Shown here in pieces: positions 47,644 through 56,794 of a stretch of 64,000 nt of DNA. Both the position numbers and the translations under genes were made by a program. The DNA comes from Edwardsiella piscicida (GTDB lineage Bacteria > Pseudomonadota > Gammaproteobacteria > Enterobacterales > Enterobacteriaceae). The notes under the pieces were generated by a model. That model was not told where the DNA came from, did not search any database, and worked only from the letters and a program-made list of their open reading frames with translations. Numbering within the stretch: the stretch's first letter is position 1; each line of letters opens with the position of its first letter. The stretch is from assembly GCF_001896205.1 (NCBI RefSeq), contig NZ_MPNU01000001.1, positions 2,655,144 through 2,719,143 on the forward strand. The letters are read 5' to 3'.

Positions 47644-48282
47644 TTATTCACGCTGCGCCGCGTCATCCTGCGCCACCCGGCGCAGGGTGTGATACCCACC
47701 CCACACCCGCGTCAGGGTGGTAAACCAGCACAGCGCCCCAAACAGCCAGGCCAGCGGCGCAAACAGGGACGGCCACAGGCAGAACGCGATAAACAGCAGG
47801 ATGGTCTCCGTACCCTCCGTCAGCCCCCCCAGGTAGTAGAAGGATTTATGCGGATAGGCCAGCGCCTGTAGACGGTGCTTTTGCGCCAGCGCGGCAAAGG
47901 CCAGAAAGCTGCTGCCGGTACCGATAAAGGCGCACAGCAGCCAGGCACCGGGCAGCGCATTCTGCGCCGGATCGGCCAGCACAAACCCCAGCGGCAGCAG
48001 GGCATAAAACAGAAAGTCGAGGGAGATATCCAGGAACCCCCCGGCGTCGCTGAGCCCCTGGCGTCGCGCCAGCGCCCCATCCAGCCCATCGCACAGCCGA
48101 TTAATCAGCACGGCCGCCAGCGCCGCGCCGTGCTGCTGCCACATCAGCAGCGGCACCGCCAGCGCACCAATGGCGAAGCCGAACAGCGTCAGGTGATCGG
48201 CGCGCACCCCGCGGCGATCCAGCCCGGCGGCCAGACGGGCCAGCGCGGGCTTCAGCGGTGGGTGCAGATAGCGATCAAGCAT
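47644..48282 (-). CDS. ynjF: YnjF, CDP-alcohol phosphatidyltransferase family protein
   Basis: Membrane enzyme of 212 residues (E. coli YnjF 206). The CDP-alcohol signature D-G-x2-A-R-x8-G-x3-D-x3-D is complete: Asp68, Asp85 and Asp89 within LDGALARRQGLSDAGGFLD plus ISLD, with an additional Asp65. About six membrane helices follow or flank it. The family transfers a phospho-alcohol group from CDP-alcohols to lipid or inositol acceptors; the substrate of YnjF is unknown. Its start overlaps the ynjA end by 8 bases, so the two are coupled. Confidence 0.93.
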   Translation of the reverse strand: MLDRYLHPPLKPALARLAAGLDRRGVRADHLTLFGFAIGALAVPLLMWQQHGAALAAVLINRLCDGLDGALARRQGLSDAGGFLDISLDFLFYALLPLGFVLADPAQNALPGAWLLCAFIGTGSSFLAFAALAQKHRLQALAYPHKSFYYLGGLTEGTETILLFIAFCLWPSLFAPLAWLFGALCWFTTLTRVWGGYHTLRRVAQDDAAQRE

Positions 48283-48859
48283 CCTCGCCTCCCCGACGTC
48301 CGGCGGCGGGCGTACACAGTCCCTGCGCGGGGATATCCAGCGCGGCGTTAAAGCGCGCCGACAGATTTTGAAACGCCACCAGCGCCGTCAGCTCGGTTAG
48401 CGCGCGATCGTCGAAATGGCGACGCAGCTCCGCCTTCAGCGCCGCAGACACCTGCGGCGGCGTCGCGCTGACGGCATCGGCATAGGCCAGCGCCGCCCGC
48501 TCCACCGCGTCAAAGCAGTCGGCCTCCTGCCATGTCGCGACCGCCAGCACCTTATCCAGCGAGCCGCTGCGCTGCGCCAGACGCAGCCCATTGGCATCGA
48601 TGCAGAAGGCGCAGTCGCAGCGCTGGGAGACCCGGGTCATCACCAGCGCCCGCAGACCGGGGGAGAGCGTCGAGCGGCGCCGCTCCAGATAGCCGACGAA
48701 CAGCGCCATCAGCCAAAACAGACGTGGAAAGCGTCCCCACCAGCGGACAGGATTCAGCACCTCACCGTAGTGGCGCCGCTGCAGATGCAGCAGCGGTGCC
48801 AGACTGCGCGGCAGGCGCCGCAGGGGGGCCACCCACTCTGGCTGCGTTGTTTTTTTCAC
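48275..48859 (-). CDS. ynjA: YnjA, AhpD-like carboxymuconolactone decarboxylase family protein
   Basis: A 194-residue protein with an AhpD-like core. The redox motif is CDCAFCIDANG (CxxC-x3-D type, about residues 81-91), preceded by LRALVMTRVSQR. ERAALAYADAVSATPPQVS and LTALVAFQNLSARFNAAL complete the fold. Such proteins act as peroxidase partners or thiol oxidoreductases; the true reaction here is unknown. It forms a coupled pair with ynjF. The nearby secreted rhodanese suggests a thiol/sulfur-related role for the cluster, but this is inference. Confidence 0.9.
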   Translation of the reverse strand: MKKTTQPEWVAPLRRLPRSLAPLLHLQRRHYGEVLNPVRWWGRFPRLFWLMALFVGYLERRRSTLSPGLRALVMTRVSQRCDCAFCIDANGLRLAQRSGSLDKVLAVATWQEADCFDAVERAALAYADAVSATPPQVSAALKAELRRHFDDRALTELTALVAFQNLSARFNAALDIPAQGLCTPAAGRRGGEDA

Positions 48860-49136
48860 CGACTCTCCCTCTCTGTTGTCGTAACTTTACGTCGCCCGCC
48901 CTTTTTGTCAGTGCATTTAACTAATTAATCTTAATTAATAGGTTAAATAAACTGCAAAAACAGCACAACACCATCTATTTTGCTAAGCATTCGCCGTGAA
49001 TCATACTGTTTTGCACTAAAAACAGGCATCTGTCTTCTAAACCCCGATCGCGGGGAGTACAGTATTTTATATTGCCGTGTCAGTAAGGACACCGATCCGT
49101 CAGCGGCGGCGCTGATATAAATAAGGCCACAGTGTT

Positions 49137-50357
49137 ATGTCTCCGATCGAAAAATCCCACAAGCTGGACCACGTATGCTATGACATCCGCGGTCCGGTAC
49201 TCAAAGAAGCCAAGCGGCTGGAAGAAGAAGGCAATAAAGTCCTCAAGCTGAACATTGGCAACCCGGCCCCCTTCGGCTTTGACGCGCCGGATGAAATTCT
49301 GGTCGACGTGATCCGCAACCTGCCGACGGCGCAGGGCTACAGCGACTCCAAAGGACTCTATTCGGCGCGCAAGGCCATTATGCAGCACTATCAGGCCCGC
49401 GACATCCACGACGTCACCGTGGAGGACATTTACATCGGCAACGGCGTCTCCGAGCTTATCGTGCAGTCGATGCAGGCGCTGCTCAACACCAATGATGAGA
49501 TGCTGGTTCCGGCGCCGGACTACCCGCTGTGGACCGCCGCCGTTGCGCTGTCCGGCGGCAACGCGGTGCACTACCGCTGCGATGAGCAGGCGGACTGGTT
49601 TCCCGACATTGACGATATCCGCAGCAAAATCACCCCGCGCACCCGCGGCATCGTCATCATCAACCCCAATAATCCGACCGGCGCCGTCTACAGCAAGGCG
49701 CTGTTGGAGCAGATTGTGGATCTGGCCCGCGAGCATAACCTGATCATCTTTGCCGATGAGATCTACGACAAGATCCTGTATGACGACGCGCAGCACATCT
49801 CGATCGCCTCGCTGGCGCCGGATCTGCTGGTGATCACCTTTAACGGCCTCTCCAAAACCTATCGCGTGGCCGGTTTCCGTCAGGGCTGGATGGTGCTCAG
49901 CGGGCCGAAAAAGCACGCCAAGGGCTACATTGAGGGGCTGGAGATGCTGGCCTCCATGCGCCTGTGCGCCAACGTGCCGATGCAGCACGCCATTCAGACG
50001 GCGCTGGGCGGCTATCAGAGCATCAGCGAATTTATCTGCCCGGGTGGCCGCCTGTATGAACAGCGCAACCGCGCCTGGGAGCTGATCAACCAAATCCCGG
50101 GACTCTCCTGCGTCAAGCCGCGCGGAGCGCTGTATATGTTCCCGAAGATCGACGCCAAACGCTTTAATATTCACAACGATCAGAAGATGGTGCTGGATCT
50201 GCTGCTGCAGGAAAAGGTCCTGCTGGTACAGGGCACCGCCTTCAACTGGCCGGAGCCGGATCACTTCCGCATCGTCACCCTGCCGCGGGTTGACGAGCTG
50301 GACAGCGCCATCCTCAAGCTGGGGCGCTTCCTGTCGACCTATCACCAGAAATATTGA
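49137..50357 (+). CDS. alaA: AlaA, glutamate-pyruvate aminotransferase
   Basis: PLP-dependent class I aminotransferase making alanine from pyruvate and glutamate, 406 residues (E. coli AlaA 405). The PLP lysine is in [17 protein letters not shown] (about residue 240). [11 protein letters not shown] and the substrate arginine region [13 protein letters not shown] are intact. Similarity to E. coli is very high. The 277-base upstream region is AT-rich and includes a small hairpin CCCCG-ATCG-CGGGG at 49042-49055. In E. coli the gene is under Lrp control. The gene order alaA-yfbR-yfbS-yfbT-yfbU-yfbV-ackA-pta is the E. coli order. Confidence 0.97.
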   Translation: MSPIEKSHKLDHVCYDIRGPVLKEAKRLEEEGNKVLKLNIGNPAPFGFDAPDEILVDVIRNLPTAQGYSDSKGLYSARKAIMQHYQARDIHDVTVEDIYIGNGVSELIVQSMQALLNTNDEMLVPAPDYPLWTAAVALSGGNAVHYRCDEQADWFPDIDDIRSKITPRTRGIVIINPNNPTGAVYSKALLEQIVDLAREHNLIIFADEIYDKILYDDAQHISIASLAPDLLVITFNGLSKTYRVAGFRQGWMVLSGPKKHAKGYIEGLEMLASMRLCANVPMQHAIQTALGGYQSISEFICPGGRLYEQRNRAWELINQIPGLSCVKPRGALYMFPKIDAKRFNIHNDQKMVLDLLLQEKVLLVQGTAFNWPEPDHFRIVTLPRVDELDSAILKLGRFLSTYHQKY

Positions 50358-50364
50358 TCCCGCA

Positions 50365-50394
50365 GCGGCGCCCTCGGGCGCCGCCGTCATTTTT
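50365..50394 (+). terminator. Terminator after alaA
   Basis: GCGGCGCC and GGCGCCGC form an 8-bp stem with a CTCG loop, eight bases after the alaA stop. CGTCATTTTT follows, so the T-run is slightly offset. It may reduce read-through into yfbR. Confidence 0.65.
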
Positions 50395-50440
50395 GACGCA
50401 TAATGGTGAGCTCCATTACTGCGACAGGCATGACATTACC

Positions 50441-51046
50441 ATGAGCCACACCCAGAGCCATTTTTTTGCCCATCTCGCCCGCCTGAAACTGATTAGCCGC
50501 TGGCCGCTGATGCGCAACGTACGCACCGAAAACGTCTCCGAGCACAGCCTGCAGGTTGCCTTTGTCGCCCACGCCCTGGCGATTATCAAAAACCGCCGGT
50601 TTGGCGGCAGCGTAGACGCGGAGCGCGTCGCCTTACAGGCCATGTACCACGACGCCAGCGAAGTGCTCACCGGCGATCTGCCGACGCCCATCAAGTACTA
50701 CAATCCGCAGATAGCCCACGAATACAAAAAGATAGAGGAGATGGCGCAGCAGAAGCTGCTGGCCATGCTGCCCGCCGAACTGCGCCAGGATTTTTTACCG
50801 CTGATCGACGAACGCAGCTACCCGCCGGAGGAGCGCCAGATCGTCAAACAGGCCGATGCGCTGTGCGCCTATCTGAAATGTCTGGAGGAGCTCGCCGCCG
50901 GCAACCAGGAGTTTCTGCTGGCCAAGGCGCGACTGGAAAAGACCCTGGATGAGCGCAATAGCCCGGAAATGGCGTACTTTATGCAGGTCTTCGTGCCGAG
51001 CTTCACCCTGTCGCTGGATGAGATCAGCCAGGACACGCCGCTGTAG
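50441..51046 (+). CDS. yfbR: YfbR, 5'-deoxynucleotidase
   Basis: HD-domain phosphatase that removes phosphate from dNMPs, 201 residues (E. coli 199). The metal-binding residues are visible as His35 in ENVSEHSLQ, His70-Asp71 in [12 protein letters not shown], and an Asp in [10 protein letters not shown]. The start at ATG 50441 gives [20 protein letters not shown]; a 29-codon extension into the alaA terminator is rejected. It is convergent with yfbS, with 24 bases between the stops. Confidence 0.96.
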   Translation: MSHTQSHFFAHLARLKLISRWPLMRNVRTENVSEHSLQVAFVAHALAIIKNRRFGGSVDAERVALQAMYHDASEVLTGDLPTPIKYYNPQIAHEYKKIEEMAQQKLLAMLPAELRQDFLPLIDERSYPPEERQIVKQADALCAYLKCLEELAAGNQEFLLAKARLEKTLDERNSPEMAYFMQVFVPSFTLSLDEISQDTPL

Positions 51047-51070
51047 TCCGGGCGACGGCGTCCACCGCCC

Positions 51071-52912
51071 CTAAAACGGGAACAGCCAGGGCACCACCGC
51101 CACGCTGACCAGCATCACCAGCAGCGTAAAGGGCACGCCGATGCGCACGAAGTCTCCAAAGCGGTAGTTGCCCGGCCCCAGCACCAGGGTATTGACCGGT
51201 GAAGAGACCGGGGTCATAAAGGCCGCCGAGGCCGAAATGGCGATGATGATGGCGAAGGGATAGGGCGACATCTGCAGCTCGCGCGCCACGGCGATGGCGA
51301 TGGGCGCCATCAGCACCGCGGTGGCGGTATTCGAGATAAACAGCCCGATCACCGCACACAGCACAAACAGACAGCCTAAGATGCCGCGCGGCCCCAGACC
51401 GCCGACGGCGTCGGTCAGCCCGCGCACCGCCAGCTCTATCCCGCCGGTTTTCTGCAGCGCCAGCGCAAAGGGCAGCATGCCGACGATCAGGATCAGGCTG
51501 GGCCAGTGGATCGCCTTGTAGGCGCTCTCCATATCGATGCAGCGGAACTTGCCCATCAGCAGGCAGGCGATCAGCGCGGCGATGACGTTGGGGATCTCCG
51601 CCGTCAGCATCATGGCGATCATCAGCGCCAGGCAAAACAGCGCATGGGGCGCCTGGGAGAGCGCGGGAACCTCGTCGTCGACCTCCGCCGGCAGACTCAG
51701 CACCACAAAGTTACGCGCATTCTGCTGTAGCTGACGCAGCTGGCGGATCTGGCGCCAGCTGCCGATGACCAGCAGGATATCGCCCATCTGCAGCGGCTCA
51801 TCCACCAGCTTACCGTCCAGCGCGCTGCCGCTGCGGCGAATACCGACCACGTTTAGCCCATAGCGGGTCCGGAACGTGACTTCGCGCAGGGTTTTGCCGA
51901 TCACCTCGGCCTCCGGCACCAGGGTGACTTCGGCCATGCCGACGTCGCGCGCCTGCTCAGAGAAGTACTCGCCGCGCAGCACCATCGGCTCCAGCAGCTG
52001 CTCGGCGCAGAAGGCGCGCACATCCACCTGCGGATCGGACATGTCGACCAGCAGCACGTCGCGCGCCTTCAGCTCCGTATCGCCAAAGGCGCTGACCATC
52101 ACCCGGCGAAACTTACGCCAGCGCTCGATCCCCACCACGTTGGCGCCGTAGCGGGCGCGCAGGTGCAGCTCATCCAGGGTATGGCCGATCAGCGGCGAGC
52201 CGTGGCGCAGCGCCAGGCGGCGAGCGCGCCCGGCCAGGCGATAGTCGCGGATCAAATCGCGAAAGGTGCGCCGCTGCCAGTTATCCTTGTGCGGCGCCTG
52301 CTGCGCGGCGCCCAGCCAGCGGCGAGCGATCAGCATATAGCCAATCCCCAGCAGCAGTACGATGATCCCGATGGGCGTAACGCTGAAGAAACGCAGCCCG
52401 TCCAGCCCTTCGCGCACCAGCTCGCTGCTGACGATCATGTTAGGTGGCGTGGCCACCAGCGTCATCATCCCGCTGATAAGCCCGGCAAAGCTCAGCGGCA
52501 TCATCAGCCGCCCCGGCACGGTTTTCATCCGCGCCGCCACGCTCAGCACCACCGGAATAAAGATCGCCACCACCCCGGTCGAGCTCATCACGGCGCCCAG
52601 CAGGGCGACCGTGCCCATCAGCAGCACCAGCATCTTGGCCTCGCTGTCGCCGGCCACCCGCATCAGCCACTCGCCGACCTGATAGGCGACGCCGGTGCGC
52701 ACCAGACCATCACCGATCACGAACAGCGCGGCGATCAGCAGCACGTTGGGATCGCTGAAACCGGCGGTCGCCTCGGCCAGGGTCAGCGTTCCGCTCAGCA
52801 CGAACGCGACGATGATCAGCAGGGCAACCACATCCATCCGCAGTCTATTGGTGGCAAACAGCACGATGGCCACCAGCAGTAAGCTTAATACCCACACTAA
52901 CTGACCGTTCAC
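51071..52912 (-). CDS. yfbS: YfbS, SLC13/DASS-type transporter with RCK_C domains
   Basis: Inner-membrane protein of 613 residues (E. coli 610) of the divalent anion:Na+ symporter superfamily. It has two membrane halves (about residues 1-190 and 410-613) around two central TrkA_C/RCK_C domains (about 210-290 and 300-385). Conserved blocks are [14 protein letters not shown] in the first half and the matching [17 protein letters not shown] in the second, the paired re-entrant hairpin loops of the family. Substrate is unknown. Confidence 0.93.
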   Translation of the reverse strand: MNGQLVWVLSLLLVAIVLFATNRLRMDVVALLIIVAFVLSGTLTLAEATAGFSDPNVLLIAALFVIGDGLVRTGVAYQVGEWLMRVAGDSEAKMLVLLMGTVALLGAVMSSTGVVAIFIPVVLSVAARMKTVPGRLMMPLSFAGLISGMMTLVATPPNMIVSSELVREGLDGLRFFSVTPIGIIVLLLGIGYMLIARRWLGAAQQAPHKDNWQRRTFRDLIRDYRLAGRARRLALRHGSPLIGHTLDELHLRARYGANVVGIERWRKFRRVMVSAFGDTELKARDVLLVDMSDPQVDVRAFCAEQLLEPMVLRGEYFSEQARDVGMAEVTLVPEAEVIGKTLREVTFRTRYGLNVVGIRRSGSALDGKLVDEPLQMGDILLVIGSWRQIRQLRQLQQNARNFVVLSLPAEVDDEVPALSQAPHALFCLALMIAMMLTAEIPNVIAALIACLLMGKFRCIDMESAYKAIHWPSLILIVGMLPFALALQKTGGIELAVRGLTDAVGGLGPRGILGCLFVLCAVIGLFISNTATAVLMAPIAIAVARELQMSPYPFAIIIAISASAAFMTPVSSPVNTLVLGPGNYRFGDFVRIGVPFTLLVMLVSVAVVPWLFPF

Positions 52913-53017
52913 GACGTCTCCCTTTACAACACCCTCTCCCGCTGCGGCGTCCTCTCCCGTCCGGCGCTATCGGCATCGACGAATAACAAAAACGGGTTAG
53001 TTATCTTTAATCATGCC

Positions 53018-53044
53018 ATAAAAAAACCCCGCGCAGGCGGGGTT
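53018..53044 (-). terminator. Terminator after yfbT
   Basis: AACCCCGC (53025-53032) and GCGGGGTT (53037-53044) form an 8-bp stem with a GCAG loop; on the reverse strand a TTTTTTTATGG tail follows. It separates yfbT from yfbS. Confidence 0.88.
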
Positions 53045-53070
53045 AATCGACTTTTCCAACCACGCGTTGG

Positions 53071-53721
53071 CTACAGCGTGATCTCGACATCATCGTCGAC
53101 ACGCGTCAGCGCGATTTGCGCCAGGCTGTGCAGGCAGAGGGTCACCTTATCCAGCTTGGGGGTCTCCGCCGGGGCGTTGACGGCGATCACCTGGCAACCG
53201 GCCGTCAGCCCGGCCAGTATCCCGGCCGGCGCATCTTCCACCACGGCGCAGGCGCCCGGCGCCAGCCCCAGCCTTTGTGCTCCCAGCAGATAGGCATCCG
53301 GCTCCGGCTTGCCGCGCTGCACCTGCTCTGCGGTGATAAACACCGCCGGCTTCGGCAGCCCGGCGGCCTTGCAGCGCGCATAGGCCACCGGCACCGATCC
53401 CGAGGTCACGATCCCCCAGGGGATCGCCAGCGCATCGAGGCGGGCGATCAGCGCGGCGGCGCCGGGCATCGCCGCGATGCCGTCGGTATCGCGCGACTCC
53501 AGCGCCTCCAACCAGTCAAACTCTTCCTGCAGGCGCGCCTCATCGGCGTCCGGCATAAAGTGGCGCAGGGAGGTGATCGCCTGCTTGCCATGAATAAATT
53601 CCAATACTTGCTGAGGATTGATCCCCTGACGCTTGGCCCAGTTAATCCACGAACGTTCAACCACCGGCAATGAATCCACCAGGGTTCCATCGAGGTCAAA
53701 CAAAAAACCTTTACACTTCAC
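53071..53721 (-). CDS. yfbT: YfbT (HxpA), HAD sugar phosphatase
   Basis: Haloacid-dehalogenase-type phosphatase of 216 residues, the E. coli length. Motif I is FLFDLDGTLVDS (Asp9 and Asp11), motif II IVTSGS, motif III a lysine in RGKPEPDAYLLGA, and motif IV VVEDAPAGILAG. The helical cap between motifs I and II fits subfamily IA. E. coli YfbT acts on several sugar phosphates. It starts 30 bases after the end of yfbU, so the two may be cotranscribed. Confidence 0.95.
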   Translation of the reverse strand: MKCKGFLFDLDGTLVDSLPVVERSWINWAKRQGINPQQVLEFIHGKQAITSLRHFMPDADEARLQEEFDWLEALESRDTDGIAAMPGAAALIARLDALAIPWGIVTSGSVPVAYARCKAAGLPKPAVFITAEQVQRGKPEPDAYLLGAQRLGLAPGACAVVEDAPAGILAGLTAGCQVIAVNAPAETPKLDKVTLCLHSLAQIALTRVDDDVEITL

Positions 53722-53751
53722 GGGTACTCCTCATGACAAAATCAACCGCCG

Positions 53752-54246
53752 TTACGCATTCAAAATTTGCGTAATCTCGACGGCGCTTAAATGGTACTGG
53801 CGCGGACAGGCATGCCAAACGGCCAGCATGCGCAGGTACTTATCCCACATTTTGGTCTGGGCGTTGAAGCCATGAGAGCCGCAGTCAAAGTGGGTATAGC
53901 GCCCTTCGGTATTCACCAGAAAACGGACGTAGCTCAGATAGCGCGCCTCCGTCGCCGCATCGAACCCCAGAAACTCCAGACGACGGGCATCGATATCCTG
54001 GCGCTCCTTCAGGTTATTGTAAGAGACCTGCAGCGCGTGGTGCATCTCCATTATATCGATGATGCTGCGACAGGTCTCTTCCGGCAGCTCGCCAAAGTCG
54101 CGATCCAGCTCGCGCAGCTGCAGGCCAAACCCCCGCTCGATGATGGTCTGCAGACGGCGGTAGCGTTCGGCGTTATCCGGATCGAGCATCGACATCATTT
54201 TATACTGGTTGGAGAGGATCAGGCGCTGTGCATTGGTCATTTCCAT
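53752..54246 (-). CDS. yfbU: YfbU family protein (UPF0304)
   Basis: A 164-residue soluble protein, same length and nearly same sequence as E. coli YfbU. It starts [20 protein letters not shown] and contains the conserved [20 protein letters not shown] and [20 protein letters not shown]. The family is all-helical. In E. coli overproduction has been linked to toxicity, but a biochemical role is not established. The 214-base gap to yfbV contains only AT-rich sequence and presumably the yfbU promoter. Confidence 0.95.
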   Translation of the reverse strand: MEMTNAQRLILSNQYKMMSMLDPDNAERYRRLQTIIERGFGLQLRELDRDFGELPEETCRSIIDIMEMHHALQVSYNNLKERQDIDARRLEFLGFDAATEARYLSYVRFLVNTEGRYTHFDCGSHGFNAQTKMWDKYLRMLAVWHACPRQYHLSAVEITQILNA

Positions 54247-54460
54247 CTTTACTGTCCTTATCGGCCGACGACGGCCAGAGTTACCACGGTCAATATTCGC
54301 CGCTCAGCATGACATATTGCCAAATTCACCGACAGTGCAATAAAAGGCGTTTTTTGATCCAAACGAATATTTAGACCAATAAAAAGACCGATAAACGCCG
54401 CGCGCGACTCTTAATTATCACGACACTCTCATTTTAAGCACAAATAATTAACAGCGGCGC

Positions 54461-54916
54461 TTAGATATCGTCCAGAAAGGTTTTATCCAGCTGCTTACAG
54501 CAGCGGCGCAGCAGCTCCGCCAGCGACTGGTAGGTCGGCGCACCGTCGATGGGCGCCAGGGCAATGCCGGCGGCCTGCAGCTTGTCGCGCAGCTGGTGAA
54601 ACCACTGCAGCAGCGTCGGCGGCAGCGGCGTTACCGCGCGTTTGCCCAGCCACCACAGCCCCTGCATCGGCAGGCTACAGGCAAACAGCGCCGTCGCGAT
54701 GGCCGGCCCCAGCTGGCCGCCCAGGGCGATTTGCCAGCACAGGGTAAACATGGCGATCGGCGGCATAAAGCGAATAGCGAAGCGGGTGGCGCGGGTCACC
54801 CGGTTTTCCGGGAACACCGGCGCCAGACGTTTTTCATTCGGCCAGGTCTTCATATAGATCTGACCGCGCTGAAAAAGGCGGAACCAGGCGACGTGCGGCG
54901 TGGGGGCAGATGACAT
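54461..54916 (-). CDS. yfbV: YfbV family membrane protein (UPF0208)
   Basis: A 151-residue inner-membrane protein, the same length as E. coli YfbV. Two membrane helices are visible (about residues 45-62 and 68-90), after a polar N-terminus with [20 protein letters not shown] and before a soluble helical tail ending LDKTFLDDI. In E. coli YfbV affects the insulation of the Ter macrodomain; I assign the family, not the mechanism. It is divergent from ackA across a 544-base region. Confidence 0.93.
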   Translation of the reverse strand: MSSAPTPHVAWFRLFQRGQIYMKTWPNEKRLAPVFPENRVTRATRFAIRFMPPIAMFTLCWQIALGGQLGPAIATALFACSLPMQGLWWLGKRAVTPLPPTLLQWFHQLRDKLQAAGIALAPIDGAPTYQSLAELLRRCCKQLDKTFLDDI

Positions 54917-55155
54917 GACAACCTCAATTTATTCGATAAGAGTTAAAAAAAATCATAAAATGAAAACAAAAAATATGCGGCATCAAATTTATTTTGTTTT
55001 TAAAGGCCGCTATCGGTATTCTAAGCCGGCCTTGAGGCCGCCGTCAGTCAAGAAGGGTAAAAAACCCTCCATATCGCTGACGCCCGCACTCATCGCCCCC
55101 GTATTAAGGAGTGCCATCGCCGTTCGCGGCCTGGCGAAAACCATTACGGGCGGGC

Positions 55156-55335
55156 TCACAGCAGCGCACTCCCCTGCGGGGAGCGACGGACAGTGGCAGA
55201 CATGCCGCAGCGCCAAAGCGCGCTGCTGTGAACCTGCATGGTTCAGGGTGCTCCCGGCAACGCCGAGGGCGAGCTCCTGAATACCGTGGCCGCCTGCGGG
55301 CGGATATTTTGATGCAACACCGTTTATGGACGGTG
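55156..55335. other. Highly structured element of unknown nature upstream of ackA
   Basis: A run of perfect hairpins in 180 bases. An outer 12-bp stem TCACAGCAGCGC/GCGCTGCTGTGA (55156-55167/55220-55231) encloses CTCCCC-TGC-GGGGAG (55169-55183) and GGCA-GACA-TGCC (55195-55206), a three-way junction. After it come TTCAGG/CCTGAA (55242-55247/55276-55281) with an inner CGGC-AAC-GCCG hairpin, CCGCC-TGCG-GGCGG (55290-55303) followed by ATATTTT, and CACCGT-TTATGG-ACGGTG (55318-55335). It could be an untranslated leader of ackA, a separate small RNA, or a repeat element. Open frames crossing it on both strands show no recognised family. Confidence 0.5.
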
Positions 55336-55460
55336 CGTTCGCGGCCCGCGGCCAGATCGTACCGCGCATGATGTTAATCATAAATGCCGACGGCGTATTG
55401 CGCTACGCTTAGCGTCTGTTTGGTACATTTTCTAACCACGCATAACAAGTAGGTACTTCC

Positions 55461-56660
55461 ATGTCGAAGCTGGTACTGGTTCTTAACTGCGGCAGTTCTT
55501 CCCTGAAATTCGCCATCATTAACGCGGCAAACGGTGAAGAGCACCTGTCTGGTTTAGCCGAATGTTTTAACCTCCCTGAAGCCCGTATTAAATGGAAAAT
55601 GGACGGTGCGAAACACGAAGCAGCGCTGGGCGCAGGCGCAGCACATAGCGAAGCCCTGAGCTTCATCGTGAACACCATCCTGGCACAGAAGCCGGAGCTC
55701 TCCGCCTCACTGACCGCCATCGGTCACCGTATCGTTCACGGCGGCGAGAAGTTCACCCACTCCGCCGTCATCAACGACGAAGTCCTGCAGGGTATCAAAG
55801 ACGCTATCCCGTTTGCACCGCTGCACAACCCGGCACACCTGATCGGCATCGAAGAAGCGTTCAAATCCTTCCCGCTGCTGAAAAACAAGAACGTCGCCGT
55901 CTTCGACACCGCGTTCCACACCACCATGCCGGAAGAGTCCTACCTGTATGCCCTGCCGTACCACCTGTACAAAGAGCACGGCATCCGCCGCTACGGCGCC
56001 CACGGCACCAGCCACTACTACGTCAGCCGCGAAGCAGCCAAGATGCTGAACAAGCCGGTTGAAGAGCTGAACGTGATCACCTGCCACCTGGGCAACGGCG
56101 GCTCCGTCAGCGCCATCCGCAACGGCGAGTGCGTCGACACCTCTATGGGCCTGACCCCGCTGGAAGGCCTGGTCATGGGCACCCGCTCTGGCGACATCGA
56201 TCCGGCTATCGTGTTCCACCTGCACGATACCCTGGGCATGAGCGTAGCCGAAATCAATACCCTGCTGACCAAAGAATCCGGCCTGCTGGGCCTGACCGAA
56301 GTCACCAGCGACTGCCGCTACGTGGAAGACAACTACGACACCAAGGCTGACGCCAAGCGCGCCATGGACGTTTACTGCCACCGTCTGGCCAAGTACGTCG
56401 GCGCCTACACTGCGCTGATGGACGGTCGTCTGGACGCCGTGATCTTCACCGGCGGCATCGGTGAAAACGCCGCCATGGTGCGTGAGCTGACGCTGGACAA
56501 ACTGGCGCTGCTGGGTCTGGAAATCGACCACCAGCGTAACCTGGACGCCCGCTTCGGCAAATCCGGCGTGATCACCAAGGACGGCAGCCGCCTGGCCATG
56601 GTTATCCCGACCAACGAAGAGCTGGTTATCGCGCAGGACGCTGCCCGTCTGACCGCCTAA
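55461..56660 (+). CDS. ackA: AckA, acetate kinase
   Basis: Converts acetyl phosphate and ADP to acetate and ATP, the ATP-yielding step of mixed-acid fermentation; reversible for acetate uptake. It has 399 residues (E. coli 400). ASKHA-fold motifs are [15 protein letters not shown] at the N-terminus, [36 protein letters not shown] and [14 protein letters not shown]. The ribosome site region AGGTACTTCC before the ATG is like that of E. coli. The codon use is biased to preferred codons, consistent with high expression. pta follows. Confidence 0.99.
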   Translation: MSKLVLVLNCGSSSLKFAIINAANGEEHLSGLAECFNLPEARIKWKMDGAKHEAALGAGAAHSEALSFIVNTILAQKPELSASLTAIGHRIVHGGEKFTHSAVINDEVLQGIKDAIPFAPLHNPAHLIGIEEAFKSFPLLKNKNVAVFDTAFHTTMPEESYLYALPYHLYKEHGIRRYGAHGTSHYYVSREAAKMLNKPVEELNVITCHLGNGGSVSAIRNGECVDTSMGLTPLEGLVMGTRSGDIDPAIVFHLHDTLGMSVAEINTLLTKESGLLGLTEVTSDCRYVEDNYDTKADAKRAMDVYCHRLAKYVGAYTALMDGRLDAVIFTGGIGENAAMVRELTLDKLALLGLEIDHQRNLDARFGKSGVITKDGSRLAMVIPTNEELVIAQDAARLTA

Positions 56661-56668
56661 CCCGCCCG

Positions 56669-56692
56669 CACCGCCTGCTCCGGCAGGCGGTG
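56669..56692 (+). other. Hairpin between ackA and pta
   Basis: CACCGCCTGC and GCAGGCGGTG form a perfect 10-bp stem with a TCCG loop, eight bases after the ackA stop. No T-run follows. It probably stabilises the ackA 3' end or sets the ackA:pta ratio; it is not a full terminator by appearance. Confidence 0.6.
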
Positions 56693-56794
56693 TCATTCGC
56701 CGAGGGCGCGCCGTCGTCCCCGGTCGGCAAAGACTCCCTGTTACCGCCCGGCCTCCCTGGGCCCGCCGCGGAATACTCACAAGAGGTTGCTATC

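Noticed and set aside
55010-55381. 123-codon reverse frame over the structured element upstream of ackA
   Set aside because: It looks protein-like in parts (AMALLNTGAMSAG), but I cannot tie it to a family, and the hairpins explain the sequence constraint better. It is left open in the findings.
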